A stretch of DNA of 64,000 nt from Rummeliibacillus sp. POC4 (lineage in GTDB: Bacteria; Bacillota; Bacilli; Bacillales_A; Planococcaceae). How positions within the stretch are numbered: position 1 is the first letter of the stretch; every line of letters begins with the position of its first letter. Made by a program: the position numbers and the translations under genes. Shown piece after piece: positions 8,473 through 17,465 of the stretch. The stretch covers positions 1 to 64,000 of the forward strand of contig NZ_QWUA01000019.1 of the NCBI RefSeq assembly GCF_003576525.1, in the 5' to 3' direction. Under the pieces are notes generated by a model. That model was not told the origin of the DNA, made no database searches, and saw nothing but the letters and a program-made list of their open reading frames with translations.

Positions 8473-8643
8473 ATGGGAATGTTAAAACTTGAAAATATTG
8501 AAATGATGCTTGAAGATGCACAGGAAACATTAAAACAATTGCAAGCTTCTAAAATCATTGATACAGCTACAGCGGAGTTAATCCAACTGACGAAAGAACA
8601 AATAGAAGAATTGAAAGAAATGAAGAAAGAACTAAGTGAATAA
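8473..8643 (+). CDS. Small coiled-coil protein (56 aa), unknown
   Basis: A 56-residue ORF with AAGGAG eight bases before the ATG and a terminator about 50 bases after the stop. The product is acidic and almost wholly helical, with a heptad-like pattern (EMMLEDAQETLKQLQ and LIQLTKEQIEELKEMKKEL), so a short coiled coil is likely. It has no hydrophobic or cysteine-rich segment. The family is not recognised. It is the last gene before the large helicase-nuclease gene but is separated from it by a terminator, so they are probably not co-transcribed. Confidence 0.55.
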   Translation: MGMLKLENIEMMLEDAQETLKQLQASKIIDTATAELIQLTKEQIEELKEMKKELSE

Positions 8644-8689
8644 TTGATATAGCAGTTAATGCAATAAGTTAAATTCTGATTAAGTATAG

Positions 8690-8730
8690 AAAATGCTTTT
8701 CCTCATTATATGAAGAAGAGCATTTTTTTA
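8690..8730 (+). terminator. Terminator of the small coiled-coil gene
   Basis: AAATGCTTTTC pairs with GAAGAGCATTT (G-U tolerated), followed by a T-run. Confidence 0.7.
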
Positions 8731-8911
8731 ATCTCAGCTCCGTAATTTGAAGTTCGTAACAAGATTTCGGAAAACTACAATATCTAATTAGAAATGTTTA
8801 ATTATTCCTCTTGTAAGGAATAGTCTATCTTTTAGTGCATATATTTAAATAGTTAAATGGGTACTGAATGGCCTTCTAGATATATGACAGAAAAAGATAG
8901 GAGTGTTGATT

Positions 8912-11900
8912 TTGCAGAACCAAATTAATGATAAAGGAAAAAGATTTTTTGAATATTTATTTGCACTATCATCTTTAAATAGTAAAACCGTTCGGACGAT
9001 TCAAGATTACGAGAAAACTTGGGTATTTGAAGAACTAGGTGAAATTGAGGGCTGTACAATTGGCAATCAATGCGGGCAACCATCCAACTTATTCGAAATA
9101 CATAAACCCACTCTCGAACATACAGCTCTTGTTTGCCCTCGACCTTATCCAGAATTAGTTAAATGGACAAATGTAAAGCTCAATAAAGACTCAGGAATTA
9201 CTTCCATCCAAAATCATAAAAAGATTGAAGATATTCTAAAAGAAAGTAAAAACAACAAAAACGATCAACAACTAGCCGAATGGAAAGCATGGGCAGCTAG
9301 GAAAAGGCAATTTGACCGGGCTAACCATCTTTATGCGGAATTAAAAGAGGTTTATAAAACGTTAGAGGACAAAAGTGATGAAATTGAAATAGTGCTAACT
9401 AAGGGAATATTAAAGTGGGGAGGAGTAGCTAAAGGAGAAGATATAGAACTTCCTCTATTTACAGCAAAAGTTACATTAACCTATAATTCAGAAGATAACA
9501 TGATTGCGCTAAAGGATATCACAAAAAAATTACATTTCGAATATGACTTATTGGATGATTTGCCGCAACCGAAAAGCGAAGAATTTAAATCACTTATTAA
9601 AAAAATTGAGAATATGAACTTCATAGCAGATCTTACAGAAGAATGGAAAAAACTCGCAAAAGCGCTAGATCCAAATGGACGTTTTATCGAAAAAAACACA
9701 GCACTTTATAGCAAAAACATACCTGTTATTTTAGACGAATCGTATTTAATCATTCGCAACAAAAAGAACAATATCTTAGCAAATGATTTAAGACAAATGA
9801 TGAAAGCCATAGATCAAAACAGAATGGAACTCCCAAATACTATTCAAAGAATTCTAGGATTTGCTCCAACAGTTAAACAAGCAAAACCTAATTTCCTTCA
9901 AACCACTATACCTGAACAATTATATTTTTCACGAAGTTCAACCAAACAACAAAAAGAAATCATCCAAAATGTAGAAAAAAGTGACAATGTTATCGTTCAA
10001 TTTGAAGATAAAACTGTAGAAGCAGAAACAGTTGCAAATATAGTAAGTCATTATTTAACTGAGGGAAAAAAAATCCTCATAACTACACAAAAAGATAGCC
10101 CTCTTGCCACACTAAAAGATCAAATCCCAGACGATATTAAAGATTTGTGCGTTTCGATAGTAGATGAAGATTTAGATGGAAATGTGGAAATTGAAAAGGC
10201 AATAAGTGTTATTGCTGATCGATTAGAGAATTTAAATGTTCAAGCATTAAAAGAAAAAATAAGAAGTAACCAACTATTACTAATTCAAAGCAATGAAAAT
10301 GAAAAATTATATAATGAGATTTTAAAGAAATATGCAAAGTCTGAAGGCACACCTATTAAGTATAAAAAGCAGTCTTTATACAAATATGATGTTGCAAAAC
10401 AACTAGCAGAGCCAGCTGTCAATTATCAATGGATTAAAGACGATTTACCGCTTATCATGAAATTTCCATTGAATGCGGAAGAATGGGAAGAATTCTGTTT
10501 ACTGTACAACTCTTTAAATCAAAAAGACACAGTACTACTTCATACTAATCTGCCGTCTATTCAAAACGAACTAATCAGTGAATCTTCACTTAAAACGCTA
10601 TTGGAAGAAGAGAAGAAAATAACGGATGATATTGATATGCAATATATTCTACCAATTGATCTAACAGCGTCTAAAAAGTCCCCATTACTTATAATGAAAG
10701 ATATTGTGGAAGAAATAAGTGCAACTCAATATTTAGTAAAAGAAGAAACTTACTTCACGTTTATTCAAGAATTACTTTCTAGTGAGAACAGAAAAGAATA
10801 CTGGGTTAAACTTCTTGATCAAATCACGCAATTTAATGAAAAAGCACTTTCACTGTATCCAGAGGTAATCAGCCATAGAATTGCATTACCTAAAAAATTG
10901 ACTAGTGAAATTCAATTCGATTTGGATATGGCAAGAGAGCGGATCCTATCTGGAAAATTGCCAAATTCTCTATTCTTCATGCTTAAAGGGAAAACAACCA
11001 AATATCTCTTCCAAACAGCTGTGTTAAATGGTAGACCCGTTAAAAATTTAGAGGATATTATAACACTTCAAAAATATTTGGAATATAGAGGGCTTATTAC
11101 AAAATTAGCTAGATTATTTAACCAGAACTTCAGTGAAGTGGGCATTCCTGAGATGGATATCACGGTGAAAGAGTTTCCTGAAGTATTAGAGGAAAAAGTT
11201 AATATTCTAAAGGGAATTATTAATATCGTAGAACTTAACAATACACTTTCATCAAAACTTCAAGTTGAGAATCTGCCAGTAGGCAATATTTTCGATACGG
11301 AATTCTATACAAAGTTAAAAAATGAAATTGAACACACACTAAATTATATGAAATTAACAAAATGGCAACAATCATACGAAGAAGTATTGGATCGATTAGT
11401 GAATTTAACAAAAACAGAAGACATCCATCCGATTGCTCATGGATTTTTAATCGCTTATCAAGAAAAAGATTTTGATACTTGGCAATTATTAATAAGACAA
11501 CTGAATGAACAGAAGAAAAGACAACTTGTAATTGATAAATGGAAAACACACCTCGATAAATTAGCGGCGAAAATGCCACTTACAGCAGAATATTTAAGAA
11601 ACAATTTGGGTAAAGAAAATCTAGAACCAACAAACTATAAAGATGCATTTACGCTGAAGAAAATGGAAATTTGGTTAAAAGAAGATAGTGATATAAATAG
11701 TAAAACTGTTAAAAAACAGCTTCAATATACAAAGAAAATGCAAAGAAAATTGATACAAGAAATCATCAAAGATGCGAGTTGGTTATTCCAAATTGAACGT
11801 ATGTCAGATGATGAAAAATCAGCACTCAAAGATTGGAAGTTCTATACAAAGAAAATAGGTGCAGGAAAAGGAAAACATGCAGTTAAATTTATCGAGGGAG

Positions 11901-13726
11901 CAAGAAAGTCAATCAGAAAAGCTCAAAATGCTATACCTGTTTGGATCATGCCGATTCAAGAAGTCTTTAGAACCTTACCAGTAACAAATGAAAAATTTGA
12001 TGTAGTTATTTTAGACTCTAGTGATCAATTAGACATTTTTGCTTTGAATGTTTTAATTAGAGGTGAAAAAGTAATCCTTATTGGAGACGAAAAAGGAACT
12101 TATTCAACGACTCAATATAGTGGTGAAGAAGTAACAGAATTGATTCAGCAATACATCCAAGACATTCCAAATTATTCTTTGTATGATGGTTCCCACTCGA
12201 TTTTCAATATTGCAGAACAGACTGTGGCAAAAGAAAATAAAATTAAAATTCAAGATACTCACTATTCTGTCCCGGGAAATATTCCTTTCACTCACGAGCA
12301 ATTACCGATTAAACCGTTAAAGTTAAAAGCAGTAGAGCAGCAATGTGAATCTTCTTTCGAAGTCGATGTGTTGAGATGGATTATCTCAAAGGGCTATTAT
12401 GTAATACCGAAATTTAAAATTGGAGACTATTGCATTGACTTTGTCATTGAAGGACGGAAAGAACGACTAGCAGTTGAATGTGATGGGGAAAAATGGAGTG
12501 GAACTGAAAAATACGAAGAAAATCTTTTAAAGCGCGAAGCTTTAGAAAAGGCAAACTTAAAATTCTGGACAGTGAATGGCAGATCCTTCTATGCGGATCA
12601 AGCCAAAACAATGGAAGGGCTTTGGGCAACATTATTAAGTCTTGGGATTTACCCGCTAAAAGAAGAACCTTCCAATCATGAAAAGACATTAAGCATAGAT
12701 GTTAAAAAAGAAATACCAAGTATTCAATTTCAATTTCAAACTCAAAAACCTATTTCACAAGATAAAATAAATGAAGGTTATCAAGAAGTAGCAGAAAAAT
12801 TAGAATTACTTAAACCATTAGAGAAGAGCAAAAAAGGCCAAAATGGCCCTGAACTAGAAATCATAAAGAAGCCACAAGAAACGGATGAACGTAACAAAAA
12901 TCAAGAAGACCCAGAGCAAGACACAATTATAAAATTATCCACCAACGTAGTAAAAGACGAAGCAGAAGCACATACAGAAATAGAGGCCGAAAAAGAAGCA
13001 AAGGCAGAGGCTGATATAGAGTTAAAAGTCGAGAAAGAGAAAGAAGAGGTAGTAGAAGTAAATAATGAAATAGAAATTGAAGCAAAAGAAGAAATAAAAG
13101 AAGAAACAAAAGCAAAAATAGAAAAAGAAATTGAAGCAGATGAAGTAAGAGTTGAAACGGAGATAGAAGCGAAAGTTGAAAAAGAGGTAGAGGTAGAGGT
13201 AGAGGTAGAAGTAGAAGTGGAAGCGAAAACAGAGGAAGAAGTGGAAATAGAAGAAAAGGCAATAGAAAAAGAATCAGAAGTAGAAGCTAAAACAGGAAAA
13301 GAAGTAAAATCCAAAGTCAAGCTAGAAACCGCTGAACAACCAGAAGTAAAAAAACAGCTTTATATTCAAGATAAACAACCACGAACAAAAGAAGAAATTC
13401 CTAAAAAGTCAAAAGTGATACTCACTCAAAAAGAAAAAATCGAATCCAAATCTTTTTCGCTATCAAATTTAAATGAAATTCCACCAGAACTTATTCAAAA
13501 TGTAGTGATTGAAGGAAAAACTTCGATCGCCCAATTTTTACAAGACTTAGGGTTCGAAGTTGTTGATTACCGACTTCAAGATGGAAGCTTATGGGTTGTA
13601 GCAAACGAAGAAGTTAAGCCTTTTATGGAAAAACTAAAAGCCCACAATATATCCTTCCATTATTTAAGCAAAGGTAACCAAACAACAAAAGGAAATCCGG
13701 CTTGGTATACAAAAATAGTAGAGTAA
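8912..13726 (+). CDS. Degenerate SF1 helicase fused to a DUF559/Vsr-like nuclease domain, with a Glu-rich repeat region (1604 aa)
   Basis: Very long cytosolic protein. The layout resembles SF1 (DNA2/NAM7-like) helicases with a C-terminal restriction-like nuclease. Where family members have GPPGTGKT, this one reads VQFEDKTVEAET (about 362-373), followed by the expected ANIVSHYLTEGKKILITTQ. Where they have a DEAS-type Walker B, it reads VVILDSSDQ (Asp1035), followed by VILIGDEKG. Only about 140 residues separate that from the nuclease, so most of the second RecA domain is missing. The nuclease keeps Asp1176 in CIDFVIEG and the LAVECDGEKW motif (Glu1189, Asp1191). Residues about 1350-1475 are Glu/Lys/Val/Ala repeats, then a conserved-looking end domain (about 1523-1604). 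The TTG at 8912 has AGGAG nine bases upstream; the GTG at 8903 has no spacing. It is monocistronic. A role in DNA processing or phage defence is inference. Confidence 0.7.
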   Translation: MQNQINDKGKRFFEYLFALSSLNSKTVRTIQDYEKTWVFEELGEIEGCTIGNQCGQPSNLFEIHKPTLEHTALVCPRPYPELVKWTNVKLNKDSGITSIQNHKKIEDILKESKNNKNDQQLAEWKAWAARKRQFDRANHLYAELKEVYKTLEDKSDEIEIVLTKGILKWGGVAKGEDIELPLFTAKVTLTYNSEDNMIALKDITKKLHFEYDLLDDLPQPKSEEFKSLIKKIENMNFIADLTEEWKKLAKALDPNGRFIEKNTALYSKNIPVILDESYLIIRNKKNNILANDLRQMMKAIDQNRMELPNTIQRILGFAPTVKQAKPNFLQTTIPEQLYFSRSSTKQQKEIIQNVEKSDNVIVQFEDKTVEAETVANIVSHYLTEGKKILITTQKDSPLATLKDQIPDDIKDLCVSIVDEDLDGNVEIEKAISVIADRLENLNVQALKEKIRSNQLLLIQSNENEKLYNEILKKYAKSEGTPIKYKKQSLYKYDVAKQLAEPAVNYQWIKDDLPLIMKFPLNAEEWEEFCLLYNSLNQKDTVLLHTNLPSIQNELISESSLKTLLEEEKKITDDIDMQYILPIDLTASKKSPLLIMKDIVEEISATQYLVKEETYFTFIQELLSSENRKEYWVKLLDQITQFNEKALSLYPEVISHRIALPKKLTSEIQFDLDMARERILSGKLPNSLFFMLKGKTTKYLFQTAVLNGRPVKNLEDIITLQKYLEYRGLITKLARLFNQNFSEVGIPEMDITVKEFPEVLEEKVNILKGIINIVELNNTLSSKLQVENLPVGNIFDTEFYTKLKNEIEHTLNYMKLTKWQQSYEEVLDRLVNLTKTEDIHPIAHGFLIAYQEKDFDTWQLLIRQLNEQKKRQLVIDKWKTHLDKLAAKMPLTAEYLRNNLGKENLEPTNYKDAFTLKKMEIWLKEDSDINSKTVKKQLQYTKKMQRKLIQEIIKDASWLFQIERMSDDEKSALKDWKFYTKKIGAGKGKHAVKFIEGARKSIRKAQNAIPVWIMPIQEVFRTLPVTNEKFDVVILDSSDQLDIFALNVLIRGEKVILIGDEKGTYSTTQYSGEEVTELIQQYIQDIPNYSLYDGSHSIFNIAEQTVAKENKIKIQDTHYSVPGNIPFTHEQLPIKPLKLKAVEQQCESSFEVDVLRWIISKGYYVIPKFKIGDYCIDFVIEGRKERLAVECDGEKWSGTEKYEENLLKREALEKANLKFWTVNGRSFYADQAKTMEGLWATLLSLGIYPLKEEPSNHEKTLSIDVKKEIPSIQFQFQTQKPISQDKINEGYQEVAEKLELLKPLEKSKKGQNGPELEIIKKPQETDERNKNQEDPEQDTIIKLSTNVVKDEAEAHTEIEAEKEAKAEADIELKVEKEKEEVVEVNNEIEIEAKEEIKEETKAKIEKEIEADEVRVETEIEAKVEKEVEVEVEVEVEVEAKTEEEVEIEEKAIEKESEVEAKTGKEVKSKVKLETAEQPEVKKQLYIQDKQPRTKEEIPKKSKVILTQKEKIESKSFSLSNLNEIPPELIQNVVIEGKTSIAQFLQDLGFEVVDYRLQDGSLWVVANEEVKPFMEKLKAHNISFHYLSKGNQTTKGNPAWYTKIVE
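13184..13219 (+). repeat. GAGGTA hexanucleotide repeat in the helicase-nuclease gene
   Basis: Four perfect GAGGTA units followed by GAAGTA and GAAGTG, coding for alternating Glu-Val. Because the unit is two codons, gain or loss keeps the reading frame. It lies in a longer purine-rich low-complexity stretch (about 12950-13330). Confidence 0.8.
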
Positions 13727-13731
13727 TAAAA

Positions 13732-13768
13732 AATGCACAGCACTATAAATTAGTGCTGTGTATTTTTG
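13732..13768 (+). terminator. Terminator of the helicase-nuclease gene
   Basis: GCACAGCACTA pairs with TAGTGCTGTGT around a five-base loop, followed by T residues, just after the stop codon. Confidence 0.85.
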
Positions 13769-13830
13769 TTTATGCTAAGCAATTACACAATTTCGTGTTG
13801 GTAGTTCACAAAGTTAAAAAATCAAAATAT

Positions 13831-15171
13831 TTAATCTACCGTTACATAAAGCTCATTTACTAAAATAGAAGGTGAACCAAAACTGGAGGAGAATTCTAAA
13901 TCTGAGCAAGTTTCTTTGATGTTTTTCATTAGATTATAAAAATTTCCAGCAATAGTGATTTGTTTGACAGGTGATGAAATTTGACCATCTTTAATATAGA
14001 AGCCACTTGCAGCAACTGAGAAGTCACCAGATATAGTATTTGTTCCAGAGTGGAGACCAGATAGCTTTGTCACAAGAAGACCTTCGTTAATAGACGAGAT
14101 TACTTCCTCTTTTGTTCTTTGACCCGGTGCGATGTACATATTCTGTGGCGCAACGGAAATTGTGCCCTTATAGGATGATTTTGCAGCATTACCAGTAGTC
14201 TCACAACCGTCGATTTTAGCTGTTTTTCGGTTATGAAGTAATGTGTTTAACGTACCATTTGTTATAATAGCGTGTCTTTTAGTTGCCACACCTTCACCAT
14301 CGAAATTGGCTCCGTTTAGTGAAAATGAGTGGAATGGGTCGTCAATTATATTTAATTGATCAGCTGCTATTTTTTCTCCTACTTTCCCTTTTAAAAGAGA
14401 TTGATCCTTTTGTGTGTTTTCTGCAGAGAAGATGGGCGAGAATGTGCTGAGTAATGACGCGGCGGTATTATGCCTTAAAAGTATTGGATATTTCCCTGTT
14501 GGAATGGATTGTTCATATAAGTAAGCAAGTGCTTCTTCCGCCGCTTCTTTAGCAATATTATCAGCATCCAAGGCATAAAAGTCATTTGTTCTTTTGATAT
14601 AAAAGCCGGATTTTGTTTCTTCTCCATCTCGAACAACTGTCGAAAAGTAGAGTATAAGACCATTTTTCTTTTCTGACAATGAAAGCCCCTTGCTATTCCT
14701 TATTGAACGTTCGGATTTCGTTTCACTTAATCCACAATAATCAAGGGTAATTATACGAGGATCATAAGCTCTGATTTTTTCTTCAATCGAACAAAGAAGC
14801 GCAATTTTTTCTGGGATTTCGACTTTATCAAGTTTCTCAAAATAAAAATCATGGTTTTCATATTTTGGACTGCCTCCAAAGATATCTGTACCGTCAGTCT
14901 CATCGAGAATTGAAGCATTGGCGATGGCGCTGTCAATTAAAAATGGAATAGAGTCTACATCAATTTTTTCGGTATAAGAATAGCCCATCTTTCCATTATA
15001 TAGTCCACGAAAACCTAGACCTCCATCTTCAGACGTTTCATAACTATCAATCTCTCCTTCAAAAACGGTACATTCAAAAGATTCAGCGCTTTGATAGTAT
15101 ATTTCAGCTTCTTGAAACCCAGCATTCAAAGCAGCTTGAAGAAGTTGTTCATTGAATTCTTTTTGTATCAT
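13831..15171 (-). CDS. pmbA: TldE/PmbA family protein (partner of TldD protease)
   Basis: Non-catalytic half of the TldD/TldE metalloprotease. The 446-residue product has the family's N-terminal region (AEIYYQSAESFECTVFEGEI), the central LPTGKYPILLRHNTAASLL-like segment where TldD carries its zinc motif, and the C-terminal SGLHSGTNTISGDFSVAASGF signature. It lacks HExxxH, as expected for TldE. The gene starts three bases after the tldD stop, so the two form an operon. In other bacteria the complex trims leader peptides (microcins, CcdA) and degrades unfolded peptides; no RiPP cluster is visible here. Confidence 0.92.
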   Translation of the reverse strand: MIQKEFNEQLLQAALNAGFQEAEIYYQSAESFECTVFEGEIDSYETSEDGGLGFRGLYNGKMGYSYTEKIDVDSIPFLIDSAIANASILDETDGTDIFGGSPKYENHDFYFEKLDKVEIPEKIALLCSIEEKIRAYDPRIITLDYCGLSETKSERSIRNSKGLSLSEKKNGLILYFSTVVRDGEETKSGFYIKRTNDFYALDADNIAKEAAEEALAYLYEQSIPTGKYPILLRHNTAASLLSTFSPIFSAENTQKDQSLLKGKVGEKIAADQLNIIDDPFHSFSLNGANFDGEGVATKRHAIITNGTLNTLLHNRKTAKIDGCETTGNAAKSSYKGTISVAPQNMYIAPGQRTKEEVISSINEGLLVTKLSGLHSGTNTISGDFSVAASGFYIKDGQISSPVKQITIAGNFYNLMKNIKETCSDLEFSSSFGSPSILVNELYVTVD

Positions 15172-15174
15172 CGC

Positions 15175-16563
15175 TTATTCTCCCTTCGTCCCACCGACTG
15201 TAATTTCACTAACACGAATCATAGGCTGACCTACATTAACTGGGATGCTACCACTCTGTGAACCACACATACCAGCGCCGTGGGCAAGGTTATTACCAAC
15301 GCGATCTACTAGTTGTAACGTCTTTGCACCGTTTCCAATTAGTGTTGCACCTCGAACAGGGCGTTCAATTTTACCATTTTTCACAATATAGGCCTCTGCT
15401 ACTGCAAAGTTATAGTCACCTGTTGAAGGATTTACTTGACCACCACCCATATATTTGGCATACAGACCATATTCAGTATCTGCAATAATTTCTTCAGGTG
15501 TTGAAGTGCCTGGAGCGATAAAGGTATTTGTCATTCGAGAAGTAGGACTGAAACGGTATGATTCACGGCGAGAAGAGCCTGTTGGCTGTGCATGCATCCG
15601 TCGAGCATTAAATTTATCGATCAAGTAACCTTTCAAAATACCATTTTCGATTAATATATTTTTTTGTGTCTTTTCTCCTTCATCGTCCATGTTTAAGGAG
15701 CCCCACTCGTTCGGAAGAGTACCATCATCAATATAAGTAACAATTTCAGAAGCTACTTTTTCTCCAATTTTCCCAGCAAAAACGGAATTATTTTTTGCTA
15801 CTGCAGTGGCTTCAAGACCATGGCCACATGCCTCGTGGAATATAACTCCTCCAAATTCATTATCGATTATAACGGGGAATTTACCACTTGGGCACTCATC
15901 TGCATGAAGCATATTTATAGCAATCCGCGCAGATTCTCCGGCATAGTGATTTAAGTCTAAATTTTCGATGAACTCAAAACCAGCATGTGCACCCGGACCA
16001 TAAAACCCTGTTTGCACTTCATTTCCTTCAGAAGCAGTAGATTGAATAGCTAGTCGACTGTGCACGCGCTTATCTTCCGCAAATGTCCCTTCTGAATTTG
16101 CAACGATAACATTTTGCACTTCATCTAAACAGCGAACAGCTACTTGATTAATGCGAGAGTCATAGTTTCTAGCGATGTCATTCGCTTGCCTCATAACGGC
16201 AACTTTTCTGGCGTGCTCAACCGATAGCGGGAGCTGTGCAATTGGGTTAACTGTTGGAAATATTCTCTTACTTAGTGGATGAATAGTACCATTTTCTCCA
16301 CCCTTAATCGCAAGTGCCGCTTTTTTAGCGGCTAATAAAAGACCTTCTTCTGAAAAATCATTCGTATAAGTATAAATACTTTGAAGCCCTGAAAAGATAC
16401 GAATTCCGATACCAAAATCACGACCAGATATACTCTTTTCAATCTTATTGCTCAGTAAGGTTAGTGAGTTCACATATTTGTCCTCAATAAAGATTTCAGA
16501 AAAGTCGCCACCAGTTGAAAGCGCCATTTCTAACACATTTTCAATGACCGATTGTTTAATCAT
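15175..16563 (-). CDS. tldD: TldD family zinc metalloprotease
   Basis: Catalytic half of the TldD/TldE heterodimer. The HEACGH motif at residues 243-248 (HExxxH) supplies two zinc histidines and the catalytic glutamate, and the MCGSQSG segment near the C-terminus supplies the expected third cysteine ligand. Length 462 is typical. It is the first gene of the tldD-pmbA operon; a good GGAGG ribosome binding site precedes the ATG. The protein cleaves unstructured peptides inside its chamber; targets in Bacillales are unknown, and sporulation-linked peptides would be a guess. Confidence 0.94.
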   Translation of the reverse strand: MIKQSVIENVLEMALSTGGDFSEIFIEDKYVNSLTLLSNKIEKSISGRDFGIGIRIFSGLQSIYTYTNDFSEEGLLLAAKKAALAIKGGENGTIHPLSKRIFPTVNPIAQLPLSVEHARKVAVMRQANDIARNYDSRINQVAVRCLDEVQNVIVANSEGTFAEDKRVHSRLAIQSTASEGNEVQTGFYGPGAHAGFEFIENLDLNHYAGESARIAINMLHADECPSGKFPVIIDNEFGGVIFHEACGHGLEATAVAKNNSVFAGKIGEKVASEIVTYIDDGTLPNEWGSLNMDDEGEKTQKNILIENGILKGYLIDKFNARRMHAQPTGSSRRESYRFSPTSRMTNTFIAPGTSTPEEIIADTEYGLYAKYMGGGQVNPSTGDYNFAVAEAYIVKNGKIERPVRGATLIGNGAKTLQLVDRVGNNLAHGAGMCGSQSGSIPVNVGQPMIRVSEITVGGTKGE

Positions 16564-16681
16564 CCATTCCGCCTCCTTTCTTTAATTATACCGTAAAACA
16601 ATACTTAACTACTAAATATTATGATAATTTTGTATATTTAGCGATTTGAATGTGAGATGAAATGAGAAATTGTTGCTAATG

Positions 16682-16821
16682 GTAGATTACCAGAAACCAG
16701 GACTTAAATTGCTGAAAGAGCGAATACAATTTGGAATGGAGCGGATAAACTTGACCGAAGAGCGAATAAAACGACTACGGGAGCGAATAAACCCGGTCAA
16801 AGAGCGAATAGACAATGGAGG
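16682..16821 (+). repeat. 21-bp-period intergenic array A (GAGCGAATAAA core)
   Basis: A leader (GGACTTAAATTGCTGAAAGA) is followed by five cores GAGCGRATARA whose starts fall at 16718, 16739, 16760, 16781 and 16802, an exact 21-base spacing. Spacer bases between cores vary. Reading frames differ between arrays, so coding is unlikely. Confidence 0.85.
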
Positions 16822-16864
16822 TAATAAAGATTTTAAAAGTGATAGATAATAAATAATTTCGAAA

Positions 16865-17000
16865 TGGTAGATAGCCAGAAAAAAGGACTTAAATTGCTGA
16901 AAGGGCGAATACAATTCCAAATGGAGCGAATAAACTTGATCGAAGAGCGAATAAAACGACTACGGGAGCGAATAAACTCGACCAAAGAGCGAATAAACTA
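16865..17000 (+). repeat. 21-bp-period intergenic array B (GAGCGAATAAA core)
   Basis: Direct, slightly diverged copy of array A about 183 bases downstream, with the same leader (GGACTTAAATTGCTGAAAGG), the same number of units and the same 21-base spacing. The sequence between the leaders is also related (GGTAGAT..CCAGAAA), so the whole block was duplicated in tandem. Confidence 0.85.
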
Positions 17001-17187
17001 ATCATGGCCTACTTCTGAATGTGTAATTGAGTTAATTGCAAATCTGAATAACAACAGGACAAAGCATAGAATTTGATAAGGTGCAGCAGGAGTGGAATAT
17101 GTACTTCATTGGTTAAAAATGAATGATGTATTTGGTTTAATATGTATTCAACATTAATTAATGCATTGTCCTGTGAGAACTCAAGCA

Positions 17188-17256
17188 CTAACTAAAAAGG
17201 ATAATTAAAATCAAAAGGAAATCATTTAAATTAATTTCTGCAGTGATTTTAATCAT
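17188..17256 (-). CDS. Possible 22-residue membrane peptide
   Basis: Tiny ORF with a strong ribosome binding site (GGAGGTG, eight bases before the ATG). The product begins MIKITAEINLND and ends in a hydrophobic FLLILIILFS. It could be a leaderless membrane peptide or type I toxin-like product, or chance. No terminator is evident, and nothing else supports it. Confidence 0.2.
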   Translation of the reverse strand: MIKITAEINLNDFLLILIILFS

Positions 17257-17417
17257 TAGATTTTCACCTCCATATTCTATTGGTTTTATTTTGCCCATTA
17301 AATTTAATTTCTATGCAAAGAATAAATAATTGTGGAGTGAAGTAGGAGGGATAAGTGATAATTATCTAAAAAACACAAAGCTGCAAAACTAATAACAAAA
17401 ATAAATATTTACTACAC

Positions 17418-17451
17418 AAAAAAATAAAAACCCTTGATATATCAAGGGTTT
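17418..17451 (-). terminator. Terminator of tRNA-Arg
   Basis: Perfect palindrome AAACCCTTGAT/ATCAAGGGTTT; on the minus strand it ends in a run of T residues, 15 bases beyond the tRNA 3' end. Confidence 0.85.
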
Positions 17452-17465
17452 GAACCGTTAAAATA

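Larger units (their letters stand above)
16564..17465. other. Long intergenic region with two repeat arrays
   Basis: About 900 bases between tldD and tRNA-Arg. It holds two copies of a 21-bp-period array (listed separately), a possible 22-codon ORF on the minus strand, and the tRNA terminator. I see no other gene. Confidence 0.6.

Noticed and set aside
12901-13320. Two long open frames on the minus strand opposite the Glu-rich region (Ser/Thr/Phe-rich and Leu/Pro-rich)
   Set aside because: They are reverse-strand reflections of the GAA/GAG-rich coding repeats, with no ribosome binding site and extreme composition.
15258-15488. Plus-strand ORF inside tldD
   Set aside because: It lies fully antisense to a clearly conserved protease gene and has no ribosome binding site.
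16687-16920. Minus-strand open frame across arrays A and B with a seven-residue period
   Set aside because: The period comes from the 21-bp repeat. The matching frame in array D reads the core in another phase, so no peptide is conserved.
16682-17000. The 21-bp arrays as CRISPR
   Set aside because: Unit length is 21 bp including spacer, cores are about 11 bp, spacers are only about 10 bp, and no cas genes are present.
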